Below are positions 57,224-64,000 of a DNA stretch of 64,000 bases, piece by piece; the first letter of the stretch is position 1, and each line of letters begins with the position of its first letter. A model generated the notes under the pieces. It did no database searches, was not told the origin of the DNA, and worked only from the letters and a program-made list of their open reading frames with translations. The position numbers and the translations under genes were made by a program. The stretch is from Oscillospiraceae bacterium. GTDB lineage: Bacteria > Bacillota > Clostridia > Oscillospirales > Ruminococcaceae. The stretch is from positions 1 to 64,000 of the forward strand of contig WQXO01000006.1 of NCBI GenBank assembly GCA_009784825.1, given 5' to 3'.

Positions 57224-58164
57224 TAAATCACCTTTATACCTTCATATACGTATTTCACCATGTCCGGAATAACAGCATTACCTAACTGTCTATACCCGTG
57301 TACTCCGCTACTGACCTTGTGGCGGGGGGGGAACCCCATAACCCTCTTACACTCATCTATGGTTAGTTTCCTAATACCTTGCTTTGTTTTGTATAATCCC
57401 GTTTTTGCTCCTACTCCTCCGCCGTATGCGGATTGAGTTATTGCGTGTCCTTTCGGGCTGTATATTCGTTCACCCTGACCTCCCTTATTCACCAATCCGA
57501 CTCTGATTGGTTGTAGCTTATAGTCGATTTCATCTTCGGATTTTGTGATATGTATATCATCCCTTTGCAGTATGAAACTGCTGTCGACTTCATTGTCTAA
57601 TAAATCCTCTAAAAATACTTCGGTGTTTTTTTCTTTCGGAGGTTCATATGCAGGTTTATTCGAGGTTTTCATGTCCTTTCGCAGTGCTACAAAATAAACC
57701 CTTTCCCTTGATTGAGGGATACCGTAAAAAGATGAATTTAATACGTGAGTTTCTAAGTCATACCCGATTTTATTTAACTCTTTTTCTATTGTTCTTATGA
57801 CACTGCCATTATTAACCGTTAAAATGTTTTTCACATTTTCTAATAATAATAAATACGGTTTGTGGTATTCGGCAATCCGAAGTATTTCATAGAACAGTTG
57901 CCCTCTGTAGTCTGAAAATCCGCTTTGCTTCCCCGAAATGCTGAACGATTGACAGGGAAAACCTGCACATATAATATCATGCTTGGGTATATTACGGGCG
58001 GCTATCTCCCTTATATCGCCACTTGGTAATTCACAAAAGTTTTCTTTGTATGATTTTCGTGCGTTCGGGTCAATTTCACTTGAAAAGACACACTCTAACC
58101 CTTGTGCTTCTAAAGCCAATCTGAAACCGCCTATTCCGCAAAACAAATCAATAAATCTATACAT
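57223..58164 (-). CDS. DNA (cytosine-5-)-methyltransferase
   Basis: A 313-residue C5 methyltransferase with the motifs in order: I IDLFCGIGGFRLALEAQG, IV AGFPCQSFS (Cys71), VI LLENVKN, VIII SRERVYFVALRKD, IX RKLTIDECKRVMGFPP and X GYRQLGNAVIPDMV. The target-recognition region (about 175-245) contains QSAYGGGVGAKTGLY, resembling M.HhaI-like enzymes, but the recognised sequence cannot be deduced. It probably protects host DNA from the adjacent endonuclease. GAGGT precedes the ATG. It lies between ymdB and spoVS. Confidence 0.93.
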   Translation of the reverse strand: MYRFIDLFCGIGGFRLALEAQGLECVFSSEIDPNARKSYKENFCELPSGDIREIAARNIPKHDIICAGFPCQSFSISGKQSGFSDYRGQLFYEILRIAEYHKPYLLLLENVKNILTVNNGSVIRTIEKELNKIGYDLETHVLNSSFYGIPQSRERVYFVALRKDMKTSNKPAYEPPKEKNTEVFLEDLLDNEVDSSFILQRDDIHITKSEDEIDYKLQPIRVGLVNKGGQGERIYSPKGHAITQSAYGGGVGAKTGLYKTKQGIRKLTIDECKRVMGFPPRHKVSSGVHGYRQLGNAVIPDMVKYVYEGIKVI

Positions 58165-58176
58165 TCAATAACCTCA

Positions 58177-58944
58177 TTATATCATTTTCTTAATCCGTTT
58201 GATTGAAGCCGCTTTACCGGTTTTTGTGTCTATTGAGATTATTACTGCATTTAACTCGGTTTCGCCGAATGCAAAGCTGTGCTTAACGGGGTAATAGTCG
58301 GTGAACTTTTCAATTATATTCATCTCACAACCGATTATTGAATTTGCTACTCCTGTCATACCGACATCGGTGATATATGCGGTGTGATTGTTCAATATAG
58401 TTTCGTCGGCGGTTTGAACGTGTGTGTGCGTTCCGATTACCGCAGAAACCCTCCCCGATAAATAATGTCCCATTGCCTTTTTTTCTGACGTTGCTTCTGC
58501 GTGGAAATCTACGATTATATTCTTGGTGTCGAGCTTTTTTAAAATATCGTCAACACACTTGAACGGGTTGTCGCACGGGGGCATATACGTCGTTCCCATT
58601 ATGTTAATCACCGCTATTTGACAGTGTCCGAAGTCGATAATAAACACGCCTTTTCCGGGGCAATTCTGTCCATAGTTAGCCGGTCGTAGAACCTCTGCCC
58701 GTGAGTTAAATAAGTCATCGGCTTCTTTGAGCTTAAACGCATGATTTCCTGTTGTAATCACGTCTGCACCAATATCAAACAGCATTTGGGCGGAAGCACG
58801 GGATATTCCGTTAGCGTCTGCGGAATTTTCTCCATTGATAACAGTCAGCTCGATGTTTTCTTTTTGTTTTAAATCAGGTAGAATGTTCCCGAGTTTTTCA
58901 ATTGAGTTTTCGCCTTGAACATCACCTATAAACAGAATATTCAT
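58177..58944 (-). CDS. ymdB: YmdB-type phosphodiesterase
   Basis: A 255-residue metallophosphoesterase matching YmdB: FIGDVQG (usual FIGDVVG), INGENSADANGI, TTGNHAF, VDFHAEATSEK and GTHTHVQTAD. YmdB hydrolyses 2',3'-cyclic nucleotides and influences sporulation and biofilm gene expression in Bacillus, where it lies between rny and spoVS. The di-metal site ligands are all visible. It follows the GT2-TPR gene by 6 bases. Confidence 0.93.
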   Translation of the reverse strand: MNILFIGDVQGENSIEKLGNILPDLKQKENIELTVINGENSADANGISRASAQMLFDIGADVITTGNHAFKLKEADDLFNSRAEVLRPANYGQNCPGKGVFIIDFGHCQIAVINIMGTTYMPPCDNPFKCVDDILKKLDTKNIIVDFHAEATSEKKAMGHYLSGRVSAVIGTHTHVQTADETILNNHTAYITDVGMTGVANSIIGCEMNIIEKFTDYYPVKHSFAFGETELNAVIISIDTKTGKAASIKRIKKMI

Positions 58945-58950
58945 TGTTTG

Positions 58951-60582
58951 TTATTTCCCCGCTAATTCTCGAAGAACGCTTGCATAAGACACACACTGTG
59001 AGGCGGCTTCCTCAACCGAAAAGGTGTCAACATTCTGCATTAATGCGATGTAGTAGCCCACTCTGTGAAGCTCCGGTAAAGCCGATATGTCACTGTCGTT
59101 TAAGAGTTCATGATTGTATGCATTAGCTGTGTAAAGTGAGGTGAAATGTGCGAAGTTCTCACATAAGCGTGAGCTTTCCTCCTCGCTTATGTTACCTCGA
59201 TTTGTTATTGCGGCGGAATATGCCGTTGCCGCCCAGAATAGTTCGGGTAAGCTCGATGAAAAGTCTTCGGGAGTACAGTATGAAAGGGTGATTTCTGCGT
59301 AGTTTTTCAGTGAGAATTTAAGCATGTCAATAACAGAAACCATCTGCTCGGCGTTAAACTTTAGCAGAACCGTGCGGACATATTGTGTGATTTTTTGCGG
59401 GGCTTCGGAGAATACGGCAAGAATAGCCTCCTGTGTATTGGCAGGCGGTTTTTGACCAATGCTTACCTTTGTTATGCCTTCTTTGAAAGAGATTTTCGCC
59501 CGCCCCGTTTTCGAGAGAAGGGTAGAGTGATTGTTCTTGATATTTACATATTCCTCGGGTTCGTGAAAAGAGAGCGATATGTCACCTAATTCATGGGTGG
59601 TAAGCTTATCCTCGGTGTATAGCTTGTAGAATTTGAAGTATTCCTCATAGGCTTCGATTGCTTCATCAAATTTTTCTTGTTTATGGAAGATTAATCCTTT
59701 GCAGACCAAAACCTCAAGCGTAAGCACGCTGTTGCTCCTGAATTTGAAATGCTTGAAGTATTCATCTATATATCCCTGTGCCTTGTCAAATTCGTTTGCG
59801 GCATAGTTAAACACTATTGCTGTCACAAACGCTACGGGAGCTAAGGGGTCGCTCAGCTTTTTCCTCACACTTTGGAGAAATTTCGGCAGAAACTCATGCA
59901 GTTCATCTATCTCTAACTCTTTACTCATGTGCAGAAGTGTTCGCAGGTCGTCCGGCTTTTTTTCAAGCTCCTGCTCTAAAAGTATCATGTTTCTGTTTCG
60001 TTTGGTTTTCCTTTGCTCCACAGTTTCATGTGCATAACCCCAGTGGTGTGCAAATGTGGTAAAATGACAATAAGGCGGGGGAAGATTGGGAATGTATTCG
60101 TGAATGGGATTTTCAAAACGGGTTTGATTAGTCCTCCTGACTAAACGGTATTTTATGCTTTTTAAATAATCGCTGCCCTCCGGATTAGTGTAGTTGTATA
60201 AAATATAGGACGCAGCGTTATATTTGGCACGGAGATTGTCATTTTTGAAGAAGCTGACCATCTCGCTTAAATCTTCATCGAATATTTCGTCGGCGTCAAG
60301 GTACATGAACCATTCGCCCCTGCACTTATCCATTGCGAAGTTTCGGGCGGCGGAAAAGTCGTTGACCCATTCAAAGTGATATATTTTATTGGTGAACCGT
60401 TCGGCGATTTCTACCGTTTTATCGGTTGAGCCGGTATCGACGATTATAAGCTCGCTGTTTATTTCGTCAAGAAGGGGTTTTATAGATTTCAGACACTTTT
60501 CTAAGTATTTCTCCTCGTTTTTGACAATCATACCTATGGAAAGTGTGCATTTCGGTACGAATTGAACAATCCTTGCTTTCAT
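58951..60582 (-). CDS. GT2 glycosyltransferase with TPR-like C-terminus
   Basis: A 543-residue protein. The first 230 residues are a GT2 domain with LSIGMIVKNEEKYLEKCLKS, ELIIVDTGSTDKTVEIAE and the catalytic DXD-like MYLDADEIFD. The remaining 300 residues are helical, with TPR-like pairs (FDEAIEAYEEYFKFYKLY). Such GT2-TPR proteins in Clostridia glycosylate surface structures such as flagellin or spore components. Its start overlaps the small membrane gene upstream by 4 bases. Substrate unknown. Confidence 0.85.
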   Translation of the reverse strand: MKARIVQFVPKCTLSIGMIVKNEEKYLEKCLKSIKPLLDEINSELIIVDTGSTDKTVEIAERFTNKIYHFEWVNDFSAARNFAMDKCRGEWFMYLDADEIFDEDLSEMVSFFKNDNLRAKYNAASYILYNYTNPEGSDYLKSIKYRLVRRTNQTRFENPIHEYIPNLPPPYCHFTTFAHHWGYAHETVEQRKTKRNRNMILLEQELEKKPDDLRTLLHMSKELEIDELHEFLPKFLQSVRKKLSDPLAPVAFVTAIVFNYAANEFDKAQGYIDEYFKHFKFRSNSVLTLEVLVCKGLIFHKQEKFDEAIEAYEEYFKFYKLYTEDKLTTHELGDISLSFHEPEEYVNIKNNHSTLLSKTGRAKISFKEGITKVSIGQKPPANTQEAILAVFSEAPQKITQYVRTVLLKFNAEQMVSVIDMLKFSLKNYAEITLSYCTPEDFSSSLPELFWAATAYSAAITNRGNISEEESSRLCENFAHFTSLYTANAYNHELLNDSDISALPELHRVGYYIALMQNVDTFSVEEAASQCVSYASVLRELAGK

Positions 60583-60782
60583 TTAAAATACACCCTCCAT
60601 AACCAAAAATAAAATGATGCCACAATTGTTAATAGAATTATAACCACTATTGTTCCGGCACTCCATAAGCTGTTTACCGTGAAATATGCCGACAGTCCCA
60701 CGATTATCGCTGTAATCAAAAAGAAATTCGTCTTTATGGAAAAGCTGCCCCTGCCTACTCTTTTGTCCCTGTTCTTTTTCAT
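60579..60782 (-). CDS. Small two-helix membrane protein
   Basis: A 67-residue protein with a basic N-terminus (MKKNRDKRVGRGSF) and two membrane helices (about 19-40 and 43-63; LITAIIVGLSAYFTV and IVVIILLTIVASFYFWLW). It overlaps folD by one base and GT2 by four, so it is translated as part of the operon. No family recognised. It could be a subunit or anchor for a neighbouring enzyme. Confidence 0.6.
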   Translation of the reverse strand: MKKNRDKRVGRGSFSIKTNFFLITAIIVGLSAYFTVNSLWSAGTIVVIILLTIVASFYFWLWRVYFK

Positions 60783-61618
60783 TATGATTGCAGTTTTTTC
60801 GCCGACAGTGTGTTTTTCATCAGCACCGCACGGGTCATAGGCCCTACCCCGCCCGGAACAGGTGTAATATACGAAGCTTTTTCGCTGACCTCGGCATACT
60901 TAACGTCACCGCACAGCTTACCCTCGCTGTTGCGGTTCATGCCTACGTCTACGACTACTGCATTTTCCTTTACCATGTCACTTGATACAAAATCTGCAAT
61001 TCCCACCGCACTCACAAGAATGTCTGCCCTCTTAGTCACCGACGGTAAATCCTTAGTTCGGCTGTGGCAGATTGTCACTGTGGCGTTCTCATGTAAAAGC
61101 AGCATTGCCATCGGTTTGCCCACTATGTCGGAACGCCCGATTACCACACATTCTTTCCCCGCTATTTCTATTTCAGCCGCCCTGAGCAGCTCCATAACTC
61201 CCGCCGGAGTACAGGGCAGAAACGAATACTTGCCTGCCATAATTCTGCCGGCACTTTCAAACCGAAAGGCATCAACATCTTTTAAAGGTGATATTGTTTC
61301 GTTAACTGCTGTTACGTTAATATGCTTCGGAAAAGGCTGCTGAACTAATATGCCGTTAATGTTTTCGTCTGCGTTCAGCTTTTCTATAAGCTCAATCAGC
61401 TCCTGCTGGGTGGTTTCCTCCGGTAATGCGAATTCGTGTGAGGTTATGCCGCATTCCGTACAGTCACGCTTTTTATTATCCACGTATACCCTGCTGGCAG
61501 GGTCTGCACCTACGATAACCACCGCTAACCCTACTTTTAGATTATCTTGTTCGATTTCTGTTTTAATCTGCTGCTTTATTTCTGCGGATAACGCTTTTCC
61601 GTCAAGAATTTTCGCCAT
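60782..61618 (-). CDS. folD: Methylenetetrahydrofolate dehydrogenase/cyclohydrolase
   Basis: A 278-residue FolD, which interconverts methylene-, methenyl- and formyl-tetrahydrofolate using NADP. Motifs: VYVDNKKRDCTECGI (with catalytic Lys), NGILVQQPFPKHI, PCTPAGVMELL, VVIGRSDIVGKPMAMLL and TPVPGGVGPMTRAVLM. I place the start at 61618 (MAKIL), with GGAGG 9 bases before; the ORF could extend to 61663 but that part lies in lgt. The gene overlaps lgt by 17 bases. Confidence 0.95.
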   Translation of the reverse strand: MAKILDGKALSAEIKQQIKTEIEQDNLKVGLAVVIVGADPASRVYVDNKKRDCTECGITSHEFALPEETTQQELIELIEKLNADENINGILVQQPFPKHINVTAVNETISPLKDVDAFRFESAGRIMAGKYSFLPCTPAGVMELLRAAEIEIAGKECVVIGRSDIVGKPMAMLLLHENATVTICHSRTKDLPSVTKRADILVSAVGIADFVSSDMVKENAVVVDVGMNRNSEGKLCGDVKYAEVSEKASYITPVPGGVGPMTRAVLMKNTLSAKKLQS

Positions 61619-62642
61619 TTTCATCTTCCTCCGATTGAATGATTGTTGGGGCAGTCGGTTCACCGAGTTCTCGCTGTGTACGCCTTAATGCGGTTTTTGC
61701 TTTTTCCTGCTCCTCCCGAAGCTTAATCTTGTATTGATATTCCTCGATTAATTTCTTGCTTTCTTCGGTTTCAGCATACATAACATATTCTTTTTTCTTT
61801 TGCAATTGCATTTTGAAATAAACAAACAGGATTGCCGCAAATGCTGCACTTGCTATTGCAAGAACCTGCGACACCTTCAGCCCGCCCGCATATAATGAGT
61901 CGGTTCTGAGTTCTTCTATAAAAGCCCTGCCCGTCCCGTACCAGACTACATACATTAAAAAGATTTCCCCGTCAAAGGTACGCCACTTCCTCAAGTAGAA
62001 ATGCAGGACTATAAATCCTAACAAACACCACAGGCTTTCATAAAGGAAGCAGGGGTGAACTAATGCGTTCGGGTCTGCTCCCTGTGCGTGAAGGTCTGCC
62101 ATTATTCTGTCGCCTGTCATTCCCCAAGGAAGCTCACTTGCTGTGGGGGCTCCGAACGCCTCTTGATTAACAAAGTTGCCCCACCTTCCGATACAATGCC
62201 CGATTAGGAAACCTAACCCCGCCAAATCTATAACCGGCAGCAGCTTAATTTTCATCAATCGTGACACGACAATCGCACCGACAACTCCGCCGATTACGCC
62301 GCCGTATATAGCTAATCCGCCATCACGTATTCCTGTGAATGTCCTCAGTAAATCATACTTATACTCGTTTTCCGGGTTGAGATTCCAGAATATGACATAA
62401 TAAAGCCTTGCTCCGACTATTCCGCAGATTGTACCCCAGAACGCCAAGTCGAACACCTTGTCCGAGAGAACGCCGACACGATGTGCGTTTTGAAGTGCGT
62501 ATACCACTGCTAAAATGACCCCTCCCGTGATAATTATACCATACCAGTATACATCAATTCCGAATAGGGTGAACGCAATTCGATTGATAATAATGTCATT
62601 TTGGAATAAATTAGGAAATTCAATTCTGCTTGATTGATTCAT
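61602..62642 (-). CDS. lgt: Prolipoprotein diacylglyceryl transferase with extended tail
   Basis: A 346-residue Lgt, which attaches diacylglycerol to the lipobox cysteine of preprolipoproteins. The signature GHCIGRWGNFVNQEAFG is at about 150-166, with RDGGLAIYGGVIGG and further membrane helices. The usual length is about 270; here a highly charged tail of about 75 residues (coiled coil with EESKKLIEEYQYKIKLREEQEKAKT-like composition; no single run quoted) follows the last membrane helix. The start is 17 bases after the M16 peptidase. The tail overlaps the folD start region. Confidence 0.93.
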   Translation of the reverse strand: MNQSSRIEFPNLFQNDIIINRIAFTLFGIDVYWYGIIITGGVILAVVYALQNAHRVGVLSDKVFDLAFWGTICGIVGARLYYVIFWNLNPENEYKYDLLRTFTGIRDGGLAIYGGVIGGVVGAIVVSRLMKIKLLPVIDLAGLGFLIGHCIGRWGNFVNQEAFGAPTASELPWGMTGDRIMADLHAQGADPNALVHPCFLYESLWCLLGFIVLHFYLRKWRTFDGEIFLMYVVWYGTGRAFIEELRTDSLYAGGLKVSQVLAIASAAFAAILFVYFKMQLQKKKEYVMYAETEESKKLIEEYQYKIKLREEQEKAKTALRRTQRELGEPTAPTIIQSEEDENGENS

Positions 62643-62659
62643 TTTTCATCTGTCCTTTG

Positions 62660-63919
62660 TTAATTGTCGATTATAGAAATACATGAGTTTTCTTCATCGA
62701 AGTTTTTTAATTTTTCGGTGATGTCAGCATAAGTCACCTGTGCGGCGGTTTCTATATTAGCGAACATGTCGGTATTATCGAATTCGGCGTTCATCATGTT
62801 GTTCGCCACCGTTTCGATTTTTGCGAGTGAACCTATGAGTTCACCATAGGTCTGCTTCTTTACTGCTGTGAAGTCGGCTTCGGGTAAGCCGGCTTGTTTA
62901 AGGCGTTTCAGTTCTTCTTTTATAGCAGTGTAAACCTTTTCAGGTTCACGGGCTTCGCCGTCTGCTAAGCATAGGAAAAACCCCCTCCCGTTGAATACCG
63001 AGACACTAAAGGTTTCGTTGATTAATCCGCTTTCGTAGGCGGACTGGTAGAACCTCGAGGTCTTCCCGAGTGCGGTTTCAAGAAGAATATTATAGTGGAC
63101 GAAGTTCTCGTCGGCTGAAGCGAATTCGTTCGGGAGCTTAAACGCAATCTGGAATAATGGAATTCCGCAGGGGAGCTTCTCCCGCACGATTTTTTCCTTA
63201 ACTTCACGAGGTTCATCAGGAATGACGGACTGTAAACCCATATCGGTTGACGGTTTCAACAGCCTGTCACATATTGCTAATGCCTCCTCCGGGTCGAAGT
63301 TACCTGCAATCGACAAAACCATATTATTGAGGTTATAAAAAGTGTTGTAGCACCTGTACAGCAAGTCCTTGTCGATTTCGGAAATGCTTTCGACTGTTCC
63401 GGCAATATTAATCCTTACGGGGTTGTTGTGGTAAACCGTTTCTAAGTTATTAAAGAATACCCGCCAGTCGGGACTGTCGTCATACATTTTAATTTCCTGT
63501 GCAATTATACCCTGCTCCTTTTGAACCGTTGCGTCAGTGAAATACGGCTCTTGTACGAATTTTAAAAGGATTTCAAGGTTTTCGGCGAATTTCTGTGAGC
63601 AGGAAAACAGGTATGCAGTTTTGTCAAACGAGGTGTAGGCGTTAGCACTTGCTCCGGTTTCGGCGTATAGCTTAAATGCGTCACAGTCCTCATTCTCGAA
63701 TAATTTGTGTTCCAAATAGTGTGCAATTCCTGCGGGAACAGTCACAAAATCCGCATCAGCATTGGTTTTGAATGTGCTGTCCACCGAACCGTACTTAGTC
63801 CCGAATAAAGCATACGCAGACGAGAAGCCTTGCATGGGACACAGACAGATTGTACAGCCGCTACTGTGTTTTATTCGGGTGTATTGCTCTTGCACACGGG
63901 TGTTTTTTATAATGTTCAT
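62660..63919 (-). CDS. M16 family zinc peptidase (YfmH-like)
   Basis: A 419-residue M16B protein. The inverted zinc motif HYLEH is at residues 67-71 (H67, E70, H71), and the third ligand is likely E142 in GIIAQEIKMYDDSP, so this is a catalytic subunit. The C-terminal half (ALGKTSRFYQSAYESGLINETFS) is the regulatory-like domain. In Bacillus the pair YfmF/YfmH lie together; here the upstream partner is the partial CDS at 63916-64000, and the two overlap by 4 bases. The start is preceded by GGAGGAA. Confidence 0.9.
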   Translation of the reverse strand: MNIIKNTRVQEQYTRIKHSSGCTICLCPMQGFSSAYALFGTKYGSVDSTFKTNADADFVTVPAGIAHYLEHKLFENEDCDAFKLYAETGASANAYTSFDKTAYLFSCSQKFAENLEILLKFVQEPYFTDATVQKEQGIIAQEIKMYDDSPDWRVFFNNLETVYHNNPVRINIAGTVESISEIDKDLLYRCYNTFYNLNNMVLSIAGNFDPEEALAICDRLLKPSTDMGLQSVIPDEPREVKEKIVREKLPCGIPLFQIAFKLPNEFASADENFVHYNILLETALGKTSRFYQSAYESGLINETFSVSVFNGRGFFLCLADGEAREPEKVYTAIKEELKRLKQAGLPEADFTAVKKQTYGELIGSLAKIETVANNMMNAEFDNTDMFANIETAAQVTYADITEKLKNFDEENSCISIIDN

Positions 63920-64000
63920 GATTCCTCCGTTAATATATAGACAGTGTCTAAAGAAAGGCTCTTCGCCGCCTCGATAATCTGCTCCCTTGTCACCGATAAA
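63916..64000 (-). CDS. M16 peptidase partner (YfmF-like, N-terminal part outside window)
   Basis: The right edge holds the last 27 residues of a protein on the minus strand, ending LSLDTVYILTEES before TGA. The phrase VTREQIIEAAKSLSLDTVY is typical of YfmF-like, inactive M16 subunits, and the gene overlaps the following YfmH-like gene by 4 bases. Only the C-terminus is visible, so the call depends on context. Confidence 0.65.
   Translation of the reverse strand, partial: LSVTREQIIEAAKSLSLDTVYILTEES

Overview
The window looks like chromosomal DNA of a spore-forming, strictly anaerobic Gram-positive bacterium, most likely a member of the class Clostridia (Oscillospiraceae/Ruminococcaceae-like). 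The spore genes (spoVT, spoVS, an alpha/beta-type small acid-soluble spore protein), hprK, a Bacillus-type ymdB, a confurcating [FeFe]-hydrogenase operon, and the purine-rich ribosome binding sites before almost every gene all point there. Genus and species cannot be read from the sequence.

Layout. 1-3.7 kb: minus-strand small genes (cupin fragment, YcxB-like membrane protein, helical protein, YlxP/DUF503, stand-alone RelA/SpoT-domain enzyme, spoVT). 3.8-9.9 kb: a very large hybrid histidine kinase and a protein made of two receiver domains. 9.9-15.0 kb: minus operon of ABC ATPase, CARDB-like anchored protein, FtsX-type permease and trypsin-like protease, behind a consensus promoter with a palindromic operator. 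15.1-17.1 kb: hprK-murB. Then tRNA-Thr(GGU), a cysteine-rich secreted protein, a Phd/PIN toxin-antitoxin pair, a FIST + hybrid-kinase operon, and tex. 26.1-30.4 kb: minus operon of GH13 glycosidase, HAD phosphatase, GT4 glycosyltransferase and a wall-anchored protein. 30.6-36.9 kb: two TM2 proteins, the hydrogenase operon and a zinc-ribbon membrane protein. 37.0-41.5 kb: WYL regulator, GyrI-like protein and uvrA. 41.5-51.8 kb (minus): MoxR-DUF58-transglutaminase, GH3 glucosidase + Smr protein, and a diguanylate cyclase. 52.0-53.0 kb: spore protein gene, then a two-gene unit with a retropepsin-like protein. 53.1-64 kb (minus): SPFH-SppA-RDD module and a long run from M16 peptidases through lgt, folD, a GT2-TPR protein and ymdB to an embedded restriction-modification pair and spoVS.

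How it fits together. The hydrogenase genes re-oxidise NADH and ferredoxin in fermentation; the GH13/GH3 enzymes, HAD phosphatase and HPr kinase belong to carbohydrate metabolism and its control. Sensory capacity is large: two hybrid kinases, FIST, GGDEF, RelA/SpoT and WYL. Several envelope modules combine membrane proteins with proteases or zinc ribbons.

Most unusual signal. A family of short GTAGGGGCG...CGCCC(C) palindromes is scattered through the window. At least eight copies or relatives are visible; three lie in frame inside enzyme genes (two in one glycosyltransferase, one in the GH13 glycosidase) and a fourth supplies the apparent 5' end of murB. Other points are a restriction-modification pair splitting the ymdB-spoVS neighbourhood, duplicated operators around a leaderless WYL regulator, and a cysteine-studded secreted protein. 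No insertion sequence, prophage or CRISPR array was seen, and no gene-free stretch exceeds 300 bases.
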